Made by a program: the position numbers and the translations under genes. The notes under the pieces are model-generated. The model was not told where the DNA came from and did not search any database. It worked only from the letters and a program-made list of their open reading frames with translations. 64,000 bases of DNA, taken from Triglochin maritima. Taxonomy: Eukaryota > Streptophyta > Magnoliopsida > Alismatales > Juncaginaceae. Within the stretch, counting starts at the first letter, position 1. Each line of letters begins with the position of its first letter. Positions 33,722 to 44,913 of the stretch are shown here, piece after piece. The stretch lies in NCBI GenBank assembly GCA_963682175.1, contig OY821786.1, positions 32,171,501 to 32,235,500 on the forward strand, given 5' to 3'.

Positions 33722-34797
33722 GGTGCCAGTCAAGACTCTTGTTTGGACGATTCGAGTGGATTTAATTTGTGTTTTGTAGTTTTATTTATTTCAGGAGACT
33801 GGGAATAGAAAGGGGCGGCTGCTGAAGAAATTTCAAGGCGACCTGGGCACTTCAGATCGCTAATCAGCGGTCTAGTGAGCTCTATTCATCTTCGTTTTTC
33901 TTTCTGTTGTTTCTCAATTTGATCTAGTAATCTGGGACTCAATTTTGCATGTTCTGACTCTTAGATTTCTCCCAGAATAATAATCAACTTTCCTTAAGCA
34001 ACTTGGACCCTAAAACTCAAAGCAAAAGATTATGCATTCTTTTTGTTTAGGTCATGCATCATGTATGTGACTTAGGCACTTAGATTGTCTCTTATCTTAG
34101 CTTTATTTTCTGTTGCTGAGAGCTGGCGTGAGGTACGCACCTTCTACTCTCATTCATGCATTTCGTATTAACATGCATTAGTTAGTAGGAAGTGCATTAA
34201 AACAAGTGTGAGTTGAGCGTTTGTTTGGAGAGTTGATTGCTAGATTAGGACTCCAAAACGCTACTAAGGAGGGGCTGTCCCATAAAAGAGAATGTGGGGG
34301 ATTTCATCACCCTTTCCTTCGCCCCACAAACCACACTAATCAAGAGTCTAATTTTTAAAATCAAGTAGACATTGGCCCTAAGGATTTCGGGCGCATTAGG
34401 AGAGTGATCTGGTCCCGACCGTCATGACCTGATCGGCGTTGCCCACTTTGTCGATAGTAGGAGAGATGAGATCTCCGGATCTTGGCTCACTTGCTGGGCT
34501 TTGTGGTCCTCGTTGTAGGGAGGTGAGGCGTGTTGAGGCCATGTGACCTCGCAGTTAGGCGTCGTCTAGCTGTAAGGACCTATAGCGACCTTAGGATTGC
34601 TTGAGCCTTGTTTGCTTGTGTGCTTCTACCTGTACCCATCCGCCGTAGCATAAGGACTTCTTCCCTTCTCTCCTGAGTCATTCTTTCTCTCCTGTGTTCC
34701 CCCGTCTTCTCTCTACGCACATTCTTTGAAAAAGAAAAAAAAGGTTTTGGTTTGTGTGCGTGCACCTTTGTGTATGCTTTCGTGGACACGAGACGAG

Positions 34798-37217
34798 ATG
34801 GGTCGTTTGACGAGGAGCGTTGTCAATCCGGCTTCAGTCATCGATTTCTTGAGGCCTTCCTCCTCTTGTGTCGCACATAGTCCGGGTTCAATGGCTGCTA
34901 ATTTCCGTGAGGAGGAGTAGTTGCTGGACCCACCTGTTCTACCAGTGCTTCCAGTTGGCGCTCCCATACCTCTGCGTGATCGATGCTACCCGAGTCGTAC
35001 TGCTCTACCTTCATGCATCGTATTGCCAGAGGCAAATGGGAACCATTTTGAGGTTAAGCCTCAGTTTATTTCCATGCTCCCTTACTTCACTGGGAAATGT
35101 GACCCCTATATCTTTCTCAGGGAATTTGAGGAGGTCTGTGCTATGTTCAAGCTGCAACAACTTAGCACAGACTCCATCCATCTTAGGCTTGTCCCCTTTG
35201 CGCTGAAGGATGACGCCAAGAAGTGGTTGTACAGCAATCAGGCGAATGCCTTTAGGACTTGGGATGAGTTTCAATCTGCGTTTCTCAAGAAGTACTTCAC
35301 AAATCATCGGACTCAAAAATTGAGGAACGAAATCAATTCGTTCTATCAACATGAGACCGAACCATTCCATGCATACTTAGAGAGGTTCAAGGAGCTACTA
35401 TCCTCATGCCCTCACCATGGCATCGAGTTGTGGTGCCTTTCTCAGATTGTTTACGAGGGTCTTCACATCCCGTCAAGAACGCTCCTTGAGTCCATGTGTC
35501 AATGAGAGTTCTTGGGAAAGGATGAAAGGGAGGCATGGGCTTTCCTAGAAGACCTTGCTGAGAAAACCATGCAATGGGAGAGTGTGAGGGAGCCACCTGC
35601 ATCATCTAATATTGGAGCGAGGATCGCGAATGCAAACTCGACTAGATCGGGTACCGCATTTGCTATCGATACCACTACGGCTACCGAGGCACGCATGGCG
35701 ACCTTAATGCGCCGTATGGATTCGATTGAGCTCCAAAACCAACAAAGTGCACCTCACATGTCCACATCTGGTTGAATTCCTTGTCATTCATGTGGTAGGA
35801 TAGGTCATGTAGAAAGCGAGTGTGCGTTCATTCCTCCAGAGATGGAACATGTCAACGCCATCTATGACAGAGCTAGGAATGACCCATACTCATCATCTTA
35901 TAATCCTGGATGGAGGAACCATCCCAATTTTTATTGGAACCAAACTAATACCCCGGGTGGTCCTTCAAACTCCTTTAGACCACATTACCAATCACACCAC
36001 CCTCCCATGCATGCGCATTCCTATCAGTCACCCCAAGCGCAAACCACCAATCAATCGGGTTTCCCAAATTCCAATAATATAGAAACCCGATTCAATTCGC
36101 TTGAGACCTTGACTCGTGGACTTGAAAACTCAATGAATTTTTTTATGTCAACCACGAGTCAAGTTCTCACTTCAAATCAGCAGACCATCAAATCTCTAGA
36201 GCTTTAGATGGGCCAATTGGCTCAGTCTGTACATGAAAGAGATAGAGGGTCTTTTCCTAGCCAACCTGAGGCTAACCCCCATATGTACCAACAACAACAC
36301 ATGCAAAATGAGAATGTGGTACCTCGGGGGAGGCAAGTGAACCATGTGGAGGAACCTGTTCACCATGTCAATTCCATTGTGACCTTAAGGAATGGAAAAC
36401 AGGTTGACAATCACATTTCCTTGCCGCAACAACCACCATCTATGCAGCCCCTCAGTGGGAATTGTGGTGAAGAAGAGGCTGAGGGTGAGGATAATACACC
36501 AAAGCTTTCTTCTTAGACACCGCAGAAAACCTACCTGCCAAAAGCTCCCTATCCAAGTAGGTTAACCAAAAAGTAGAGTGACAACATGGACAAGATATTA
36601 GAGGTGTTTAAGCAAGTAAAGGTTAACATCCCCTTGTTGGATGTCATCCAACAAATACCTCAATATGCCAAAGTGTTGAAGGATCTCTGCACAACCAAGA
36701 GGAAGACCAATGTTCCTAAGAAAGCATTCTTGGCTGCAAATATCAGCTCACTTTTGTCCAATCCTACCTACACAAAATACAAGGACCCTGGGTGTCCTAC
36801 TATTCAGTGTACGATAGGGGACACTAGAATGAGCAATGTTTTGCTTGATTTAGGATCAACGGTCAACCTCCTCCCATTCTCTGTTTATCAACAGTTGAAC
36901 TTGGGAGAATTGAAACCAACTAAGATCACCCTCCAATTGGCGGATAGATCCATTCGTATTCCCATGGGGATTATCGAGGACGTGCTTATCAAAGTTGGAG
37001 ATTTGATATTTCAGTCGATTTTGTTGTCCTCGATACCAATCCTGTTGTGAACACCCACTCTCAAATACCTTTGATTTTGGGTAGACCATTTCTGGCCACC
37101 TCTAATGCCTTGATTAATTGTAGAAATGGTCTCATGAAGCTCTCATTCGGTAACATGAGTGTCGAGTTTCATGTGTTCAACTTTGGTAGGCAACAGGAAC
37201 CCATGGATGAACTTTAA
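34798..37217 (+). pseudogene. gag-protease of the Athila-like element, with stops
   Basis: One frame runs from ATG 34798 to about 37020. The capsid-like retrotransposon gag domain includes MLPYFTGKCDPYIFLREFEE and WDEFQSAFLKKYF (35070-35300). A CCHC zinc knuckle CHSCGRIGHVESEC is at about 35780-35821. The aspartic protease has LLDLGSTVNLLPFSVYQQL (about 36840-36897), the D-L-G form used by Athila/Tat elements. In-frame stops lie at 34918 (TAG), 35503 (TGA), 35773 (TGA), 36205, 36514 and 36574 (TAG). A one-base loss near 37020 shifts the frame; the protease C-terminus (ILGRPFLATSNALINCR) continues in the next frame to TAA 37215. RT should follow but is absent. Confidence 0.85.
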
Positions 37218-37237
37218 ATTTAAATCTCATCCGCCAA

Positions 37238-37786
37238 TTGGAGAAAGCACCACAAAATCAACGAACACCCCTAACCCCAATGCAACCCGTTGAGAATGTT
37301 CGTGGGTTCAGCGAAAACTCATTGCCTGTCTTCGCAATGCAAGAGAGTGAGCTGGCCGCGAACATGAATGTCCATAGGGAGTGTTCGTTGCATGATTCAG
37401 TTGAGTGTACTAGTGAGAGTGAGACACCTCATCATATGCCTATACCAGAATGTGTCACTACCTCATGTCCCATGACCATTTAGCCATTTGAGCTTCATAT
37501 TGACTCCAACAAGGACCCACCTATGACCGAGCTTATGCTTGATGATCTAAATGATGGTGGGAGGTCCTTGTTGGATGACTTGGGGAGCAGCCCCGTTCTT
37601 AGTGATGCAGGTCTGTTTCATCCATCGAATGAGCTTGAGGAACTCATTCCGATGCACCCACCTATTGGTTGGAGGGTTTTGTTCGATGAGCAACTAAACC
37701 CTAGTGAGGCAACACAACTTCATTCTTTGTTGCCAACACCCAACCAATATCATGAGGGGTTCGAGCCGTTCAGCTTTGACCTTTAA
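37238..37786 (+). pseudogene. Acidic spacer ORF after protease
   Basis: Two in-frame segments (37238-37483, stop TAG 37481, then 37523-37786) encode acidic peptides rich in Glu, Pro and Ser, such as DDLNDGGRSLLDDLGSSP. The position corresponds to the poorly conserved linker before RT in Athila-type polyproteins. RT does not follow. It is interpreted by position, not by homology. Confidence 0.35.
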
Positions 37787-39486
37787 CCCTTATGACACCT
37801 CAGAGTACCGGTGAAGTTTGCCCATCTCGGCAAGTCTCTGGTCCTCATGACTTGATGTTCTCATTTGATGTTCCTTGACCAAATGATTATGAGAATATCG
37901 TTTTTGCTGTATATATCATGTAAAAAAATTCGAAAAAAAGAGCAAAAGAAAAGAAAGAAAAAATTGTGTAATAAAAGACTCCATGAGCGAGCATTGATTG
38001 TTGTGGGGCCCAACCCTTGTGTACTTGGGCCCCATTTGTTCACGTATTTGTCTCCCCTCTTCAGTATCTCACAAGTTTTGAGGGAATTCGGGTTTGTGTC
38101 CATCACTATAACCATAAACTTCCTGTTGTGCTTCATGTTGGTGAGATCTTCCCTTTTTCATGCATAAATCCATGTAGTATCATGCTCACATTCATTGAGG
38201 ACAATGCATGAAGTAGGTGTGGGGGGTGTTTTACGTGTGTACATAGTCGAGTCTTTTTCTTTTGATTTTGTTTTCTTTTGTGTGTATTGATAGGGTCATG
38301 TTAGTGTGCTGCATTTAATATCGATATATCTGCTTGCCATGATCCTTGGGTGATTTGTCTTCTTTTGCTTGCCTAGTGCTTTAAAATTTTCACATTTCTT
38401 TCAAAATCTTCATGTATTTGCGAAAGAAAATGTTTTTGTGGGTTTTGCGTGTGTTTAGCATGTGCAAAACCGTTGAGAGGCAAAGTAAAAAGAAAGCTCC
38501 CAAAATTGTCTTGAACTTGATGCATTAGGATTTCTAGTTTACTAGCTTTAGGTCTTAGCGAGTCGTTAGGATGCACCTCGGTTTTCCCTCGGGGGGCGTG
38601 TAATCATAGGGTTTCAGTACTCAAACATTTAAAGAAGTCCACCCTGAACCTAGTGAGTCAAATAATTCGTGTCTGTTAGTATAACGAAGTTTGTCGTAGT
38701 CAATGGCCCTTAATCTCTTTTTGTGAAACTTAAGTGTAGGGGTTTTGGTTCCCATGTAGATAAGTAAATAAGTGGTGTTCTCTCTTCTCGCACGGCTCCT
38801 ATCACTCAGGAAAGTAGGTCTGAGAGGACTTTGTGCCTGGTGCTTTCGAGTCATCTGACTTGGGATGCACCGACCGAACTCCCGTTACACGGGTGGTAGG
38901 GATCGCCCTATGTGGAGATTTAAGGGAAGGTGTACGTGATAGTGTAAGTCCTCATAGGCAAAGATGCACGGAACCTGACCCTGGGAGAATCAAACACCAA
39001 CCAATAAAATGCTCCAAAGAAAAAGAAAAAAAGAAAAAAGGAAAAAAAAGAAAGAAAAAAGAGTCAAATAAGAACCAAAATGGACTTTACACATTGTATC
39101 ACATTCAGAAGTTAAGGTTGCCCATGTCTTTCATTTAAGTCATTGACTAACTTTCACGAATAACTCATTAGGCTAGGTCTGTGGACGGCTTACATATATA
39201 GAGTCGACCCGTAGTATTACCGCGTCTCATGCTCGACAAAATAAGTCCAACGAGTCGTGTAGCTACATTGATTAATGCATCTTGTTCGGATTTTGTGGGT
39301 ATATCCGCCGAAAACTCTCAGGAGACAACACTCCTCCTCCTTGGCGACAAGGAGGTTTAACGGCTTGTTGCACATGCTAAGTGCAACCGTGATTCCTACA
39401 AAAGTGAGTTAGGATTTCTTGTTTTCGTGTGCTTTTCTCTTTCTTTGTTTTGCTCGGGACTAGCAAAAGTTAGGTTTTGGGGTATT
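37787..39486. other. Non-coding 3' interior of the LTR element
   Basis: About 1.7 kb without a conserved ORF, where pol would be in a complete element. It includes A-rich runs (37920-37970 and 39010-39060), a GTGTGGGGGGTGT block at about 38217 and a purine/T-rich GTTTTGGGGTATT just before the 3' LTR that may serve as polypurine tract. Confidence 0.6.
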
Positions 39487-40929
39487 TGCTTGACATCATT
39501 TCATGCTTATATTTGTATCTTATATCCATTATCTTTCACCTAAACAATGCTATGTTACGAGTTTTATGGTTAGTTTTCAGGAATAAATAGGTTTGAAGAG
39601 ATGAAGCATAAAAGGACCCAATAGCTGGGAAAAAGGACTGAATTGTGAGATCTGGGGACTAAGATTGGGAAAAAGGACTGAATTGTGAGATCTGGGGACT
39701 AAGATGCAAAGGAGAAGGACCTGAATGTAAGACAGAAGGACCTAATAGCAAAACAGAATACTCCACACCATCATGGGGAGTATTTTAGCAATTCTATTCG
39801 GGTCGGAGCTCCAATAAACGAACTAAATGCATCCAAGACCAGCAAATATACCAAGAAAAGTCCACAACAAAAATGAGCAGGATCTGAACCATATAGACCG
39901 TCAATTGGCGGTCCAAGACCGCTAATTGGCGGTCCATTTTGGCCCAAATCCGCTAAAATTTCTCCAGCACATGTATCAGAGGATGTTTAGGCTATTTTTG
40001 GTATCTGTTTAGTCCCACATCGGGGGATTGTCCCGGTTTGCCTTTTTCCATGGCTATAAATAGAACGCTTCACCTTCCATTGTAATCACTCCATATTTTA
40101 AGTGGCTATTCTTCCTACTAGAAGTGAGGCCGTGAAGCACACACTAAAGTAGGAGGATGCTACTTTTAATGTGAGTTATTTTAATACAAGTTTTCTTTAT
40201 TATGTTGTTTGTTTTATGTTTCTTGTTTTGCTTTGCTTAATCTACTTTCATTAGTTTTATTAGCTTAGTTAATATGCTTTCTTTGTTTAGTTTAATAATT
40301 AGTGTAATGTTTAGTGAGTAGTTTCATCCCCTTTGGGGGGTGGAGTAGATGTACATACATGCAAATGAGAATGGATTGAATACTTTATTTCCAATGTGTT
40401 GATAAAACATGAATGTATGCTTGCTTGTTTAGGATAGAATTTATTACTTGATGAGTTTTACCAAAATGATTAGACACCTCTCATGCTTGTTTAGGTTCTG
40501 AAATAAACATCTTGCATATGTAAATGTTAATCAACTAAGTTGGTGAGTAGATTGATACGTTTTGCCACAACATTTAGACACTTCCTATGCATGATAACAC
40601 CACCTTTATTTGTGCTTAAAGAATGTGTTCAACACTCACCTTTTTGCTTGTGTGCACTCACTCCACCCCTTAGGGGTTTTCCCATTTCTGTATTCCAACA
40701 TTCCTTTTTTGTTCTTAGCTTAGTTGTCATTTCATTGTTTGTTTCTTTCATTCGCATTTCATACTTCTTAGCGTAGTTTAGTGTAGAGTAGCATAATCAA
40801 TCTTTCTCCCCCAAATTTTGACACTTGATTTCTGATAAACAAGAGGCTGCTCACCTCCCTGAGGACGACCCGTACTTCCCACCGCTTCATCGCGGCCGTG
40901 CACTTGTGGTTTAATTAAAACGTTCAACA
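39487..40929 (+). repeat. 3' LTR of the Athila-like element
   Basis: It matches the 5' LTR closely but is 63 bp longer. A 39-bp block (GGGAAAAAGGACTGAATTG...) is tandemly duplicated at about 39620-39700. The GACCG-CAATTGG-CGGTCC palindrome near 39895 is also duplicated with a short spacer. Single-base differences are few. Confidence 0.9.
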
Positions 40930-40979
40930 CTTGATAAGTGTTCGATCGTTGCTCAACTTAAAACAACAATATAGAGAAT

Positions 40980-41477
40980 AGATGCATTCCTTTTCCTATT
41001 TGGTTACAGGCTCGACGAACTCGATACAAACTCGATCATATTTCGAAGTAAATCCGCCAAGCCTAAGAGTTCAAAGATTAGATGCATTCCTTTTCTCATT
41101 TAGTTACAGGCTCGACGGGCTCGAGTCCAACTCGATCAGAGCTCGACGTATATCCGCACCCTAAGTTCTTGAAGAACAAATCCATTCCTTTTGCTATTTG
41201 GTTACATGCTCGACAAACTCAATACGAACTCGATCAGATCTCGACGTAAATCCACCAAACCTAAGAGTTCAAAAAACAGATGCATTCCTTTTCTCATTTG
41301 GTTATAGGCTCGACAGGCGTGAGACCAACTCGATCAGAGCTTGACATTAATCCGCACTAAGTGTTCGAAGAACATATGCATTCCTTTTCCTATTTGGTTA
41401 CAAGCTCGATGACCTCGAGACGAACTCGATCAGATCTCGACGTAAATACGCCAAGCCTAAGAGTTCAAAGAACGATG
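40980..41477. repeat. Five-copy 100-bp tandem repeat, alternating types
   Basis: Units start at about 40980, 41080, 41178, 41278 and 41375, each with GCATTCCTTTTC, a TTTGGTTAC block, then ACTCGATCAGA and CTCGACGTAAATCC. Copies 1, 3 and 5 share CCAAGCCTAAGAGTTCAAAG, whereas copies 2 and 4 share (A/C)TAAGTGTTCGAAGAAC-type ends and a CTCGACGGGC-type centre, giving an ABABA order. The array lies in the right part of the big MULE, between the retrotransposon and the DUF1985-type gene. Confidence 0.8.
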
Positions 41478-41539
41478 TAGTACGTCTTCATCGTCGGGCT
41501 ACTGATTCTCATCAGACGGTGGTCTCGAACGTGCCTCTG

Positions 41540-41848
41540 TCAATGATGTCTTGGATGTGCTTCTACCAAAGCCACCATCTTCGACATCTGGTCCATGATG
41601 GAACACTGATTCTGTATGAGACTCTTCAGTTGACCTTCCATCGATAGTTGTTTTGCTTCCATCATGACCAACTTATTATCGTCGATTGGTGGTCTCGAAG
41701 GGGCTTCTAACATAGCCACAATCTTAGCCATCTTCTCCAGTACGACACGTTGATTCTCCATGACGTTGTTCAGTTGTCCTTCAATCGATAATTGTTTTGC
41801 TTCCATCGACAGTTGGGTCATTTCCATCAATGATTGCTTTGCTTCCAT
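41540..41848 (-). pseudogene. Coiled-coil ORF with internal repeat
   Basis: The minus-strand frame is built of repeats of MEAKQLSMEGQL followed by a Met/Gln/Val-rich helix (NVMENQRVVLEKMAKIVAML and LIQNQCSIMDQMSKMVALVE). The two halves, about 66 residues apart, resemble each other. The peptide would form a coiled coil. It is on the same strand as, and downstream of, the DUF1985-type region, so it may be a later exon of that TE gene. No catalytic domain is visible. Confidence 0.4.
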
Positions 41849-42554
41849 CGACTATTACGTTCATTCCACACTCTCCAACCTTTCCACAAGAAGATGGTAA
41901 GCATGGGATGTAACCTCAGCTAAGATGACGTCATGGTCGTGGTAGAGGTGGGAATAGTTGTTTCCTCCTCTAAGGCATCATCTGCAAAAATATACGCCTC
42001 ATTGGCGGCCTTGGCCAATCTCTCGGTAGCCGCATCAACACCCTCATCAACAGCCTCCTTGAGCCTGGGTGGTAGGGGGTCATCACCCTTTGTAAGGTTG
42101 TTGTAATATTCAACCTCGCATGCACGGGGTGACAAAAAAATGTACACGGTCAACTGTGAGGAATATAAAAGACAATGTTAGGTTCAGTTAACTAAGAACA
42201 AATCTAGACTATCAACATCTATCGTGCTCCTATCGAGCACACTAAATAATCAAACAACTTACAACTAAACTATTGAGGTGTATCGATCGAATATCGAGCG
42301 ACCAAAGTACTTATATAAACAAAACCATTAATATCGAGTTGATATCGAATTTCCTATCGATAATCCCATCAAACCAATAGAAAACAAACTAAGCAAACGG
42401 TAAAATTAAAACAAACAATGACCATCGAGTTCATATCAAACGTCTATCGAACCCATCAAAAATCTTAATGGTCAGGTTACTAACAACAAATCATTACTAC
42501 CGAGGTCTATCGAACTCCTATCGAGACGGTCGAGCAAAATAAGTACTCCAGTAG

Positions 42555-43444
42555 CTAAAAAACATGATGTAACAACAATGAAGACAAACTTATGTTTCTT
42601 TTGGAAGTAAACATTCGTGCAACCTCAGCCATATGCGGGACTTTTTTCTCATTGCTCGTCCAAGTTAGCATATTAGGGAACCGGTTTCCACGATTCACAG
42701 CATACTGGAAGGCGAACTGCTGAATGGCCTCGTACGCCCAATACTGTAACGTCGGGGCATAACCGTATATACTATATTTTGTCTCTTTTTGTTGGCCCCT
42801 CACTTCCTTCTTCTTCTCATACAAATCTTTCTGCTTAATCATGTCTTTTTGACATGATGTTAGCCGTTTCTGGTAAGACGACTTCCCCCATGGATACTCA
42901 AAGAAGTAGTCCAGGTCGTCGACCATCTTGACCATATCCGTCTATACGAATAGCTTGCCCTCTCGGGCAAGTAGAACACCTTCAATCAGGAGGCATAACC
43001 CCAACTTCAAGATGTCGTCGATATTTGGACTCTCCATTGAAATATTCCTTAATAAGTCGGTCACTCGTATAGTGCTCCTGCAACTCAACCTCGGACGATA
43101 TAGTATTGAAGTTCAAACCGGTGATCAGTGCAAACTCATATTTACTGAATCTGCAGGGCTTAGTGCCAAACAAGAAATGAACCTCTCAATCTCGTCATCT
43201 CTACCACTGTGGGTCTTGTGCAACATTAACTAATGGGCAAGAACACTGGAGAACTGTAATTCGCCCGCCTCAAAAATTGTTTGAGCAGTGATTCCTTTGC
43301 CCTTTCGAGCAAGTTGTGCTTCCGGAACTTCTCTTTTATGTCATTCAAAGGCTTTCTGCCATTGTACGTCACACGACTGGGGAAATGATCCTTGGTTGGA
43401 ACTATTAACTTCTCTATTTGAAAAAAAACAAGAACAAATAACAA
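42555..43444 (-). pseudogene. DUF1985-type gene in the MULE, broken
   Basis: Read from 43444 downward, KDHFPSRVTYNGRKPLNDI is the N-terminus shared with the fragment at 1755. CRFSKYEFALITGLNF (about 43150) is the central motif of DUF1985-type domains, and VDDLDYFFEYPWGKSSYQ (about 42920) with YAPTLQYWAYEAI (about 42765-42725) matches the usual YPWG and QxWAYE motifs. The segments fall in at least two frames, with a stop at 43226 and a frame change before 43173. In plants this domain is commonly carried by MULEs, often fused to a Ulp1-like cysteine protease; no protease is visible here. The gene is transcribed inward from the right TIR. Confidence 0.7.
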
Positions 43445-43932
43445 CCACTTAAAAAATAGGGGGGAAATGAAATCGAGCTAATATCGAGCCCATCGAGCCA
43501 TCCGTTCTTCACAGTCAAACCGATCCCGTCGGCAGTTCTACATAGCCACATCGATCTCATGTCGAGCACATATCGAGCTCACAATCATCTATGGAACCAA
43601 TCGAGGACAAAATAACTGCTATCCATCGACACCAACCTATCGAGCTACTAGCGAACTACGATCGAATCAATCGAGCCCCGTCGGAAACACAAAATGGTTC
43701 CACTTCCAACCCAAGAGACAAAACTTAGATGAATACCCAGGCGACAAATCAACTACATTTTCGATATAAACCATAAGAAAACCCTATAAAACTATATCAA
43801 GAAGAAAAAAGAAAAAAGCTACAAATCGTGCCCTAAAATTGACATTCGTCATCGTATTCGAAGTAGGAGTTGTTTGGCAGGGTGCATCGTTGGGTTGGAA
43901 TGATCGGTCGAGTGCGAGAGAGAAGGGATGTG

Positions 43933-43938
<6 letters not shown>

Positions 43939-43979
<41 letters not shown>
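43939..43979. repeat. (GA)n microsatellite
   Basis: About 20 GA units, in the leader of the minus-strand MULE gene. The related element at 1220 has a short CT tract at the matching place (about 1363-1379). Confidence 0.9.
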
Positions 43980-43982
<3 letters not shown>

Positions 43983-44214
43983 GACAAAACTGATGCGTGA
44001 TGGCGGTTTGAAATTGTTCGACAGAAAGAGACAGAACACGATTTGCTTATTTGAAAGAAAAGGAAGACAGAGGGGAATGGTCTCACGATTTTGGTAGGGG
44101 TATTTTGGGGAGAAGTGAAAAGATAAACATATTTTTAAGAGGATGTCAAAGTGGAGGATTTTTCTTAGAGGTTGGGGAACTTTGAGCATAGAAAGTTAAA
44201 TTTTCCTAGTTAAA

Positions 44215-44718
44215 TTCCTTATGTGAATACTACTTATCATGTTCCATTTGAAACCTTAAATAACTCGTGTGAAACAGTTATTGTTCATCGAAATACATGT
44301 GAGAAACTGTAAATAACTCATGATTTTATCCGATCCAAATTTGGGATTCTCACAATTTCCACTCACTTCATACTTCTCTCTCTAAATAAGTTTGCTTTAT
44401 CCAGGGAGAAGTATGAAATGAGTGGAAATTGTGAGAATCCAAAATTTGAACTTAACTCTAAACCCTAAAATGTAACCAACAAAGTGGAAAATATCTGCAT
44501 ATAATTTTACGGTCAACGAGTCAAGAAAATGATTTCCAATGCAAAACATTAAATCACGAACAACTAAATTAGTTGGCTTTATCTAAAGTAGATATCTTCG
44601 AACTAAATTATAAACCTTAAACCACAAATCTAAGCCTAAACGCAAATCCCACACACTAAACCTAAGCCTAAACACAAATCCCACACACTAAACCCTAAAC
44701 AATGGCCGATATATGAAC
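44215..44718. other. Non-coding; long hairpin and telomere-like repeats
   Basis: Two 44-base arms (44337-44380 and 44404-44447) are almost perfectly complementary, with a loop of about 23 bases. The arms include GGATTCTCACAATTTCCACT and its inverse. Further on, CTAAACCCTAAA motifs and a direct duplication of about 32 bp with CCTAAGCCTAAACACAAATC occur at 44624-44700. Confidence 0.75.
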
Positions 44719-44913
44719 TAAGCCTAGGTACCATGCCGGGCCGACCCGAGAGACTAAACGGGCAGGGCCTGGGCCTGGCGTAACAGTTTTGCCCTAGGTC
44801 TGACCCAGCTTGTTACGCAGCTTGTCTGCGGACAAACGGGCTTGACGGCCCGGCACGCCTATTCTGCTCATTTTCTTTAACAGGTCGGGCCGTCCGGCCT
44901 GGTACCAGGCTTA
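44719..44913. mobile_element. Small GC-rich inverted-repeat element
   Basis: The ends are TAAGCCTAGGTACCATGCCG and, in reverse complement, TAAGCCTGGTACCAGGCCG. The 195-bp unit is strongly GC-rich (CGGGCC, CGGGCAGGGCC) against AT-rich surroundings. It looks like a hAT-type MITE by its end style. I could not find a convincing target duplication. Confidence 0.5.

Larger units (their letters stand above)
32318..40929 (+). mobile_element. Athila-like LTR retrotransposon lacking RT and integrase
   Basis: LTRs at 32318-33697 (1380 bp) and 39487-40929 (1443 bp) are nearly identical over long stretches and end in TTCAACA. CTTGA at 32313-32317 and 40930-40934 is an exact 5-bp target duplication. The primer-binding site TGGCACCGTTGTCGGGGA (33704-33721) matches the 3' end of tRNA-Asp with two mismatches, as in the Athila lineage. 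The interior holds a gag-protease frame (34798-37217), an acidic ORF tail (37238-37786) and 1.7 kb of non-coding DNA. No RT, RNase H or integrase motif was found, so the element is non-autonomous. Internal stops make even gag-protease dead. Confidence 0.9.
28818..44206. mobile_element. Large MULE interrupted by LTR elements
   Basis: The left TIR (28818 to about 28935) and right TIR (about 44090-44206) are inverted copies sharing AAAATTTAACTTTCTATGCT, CTTTGACAT and CACTTCTCCCCAAAATACCC. The sequence TAGTTAAA flanks both ends (28810-28817 and 44207-44214), an exact 8-bp target duplication. Inside, on the plus strand, are a transposase C-terminus (29222-29640) and a PMD-like pseudogene (29647-30717). 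On the minus strand is a DUF1985-type pseudogene (42555-43444), read inward from the right TIR. A solo LTR and a full LTR retrotransposon have inserted in between. Without these the element is about 5.4 kb. The left TIR family also occurs at 1220. Confidence 0.85.
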
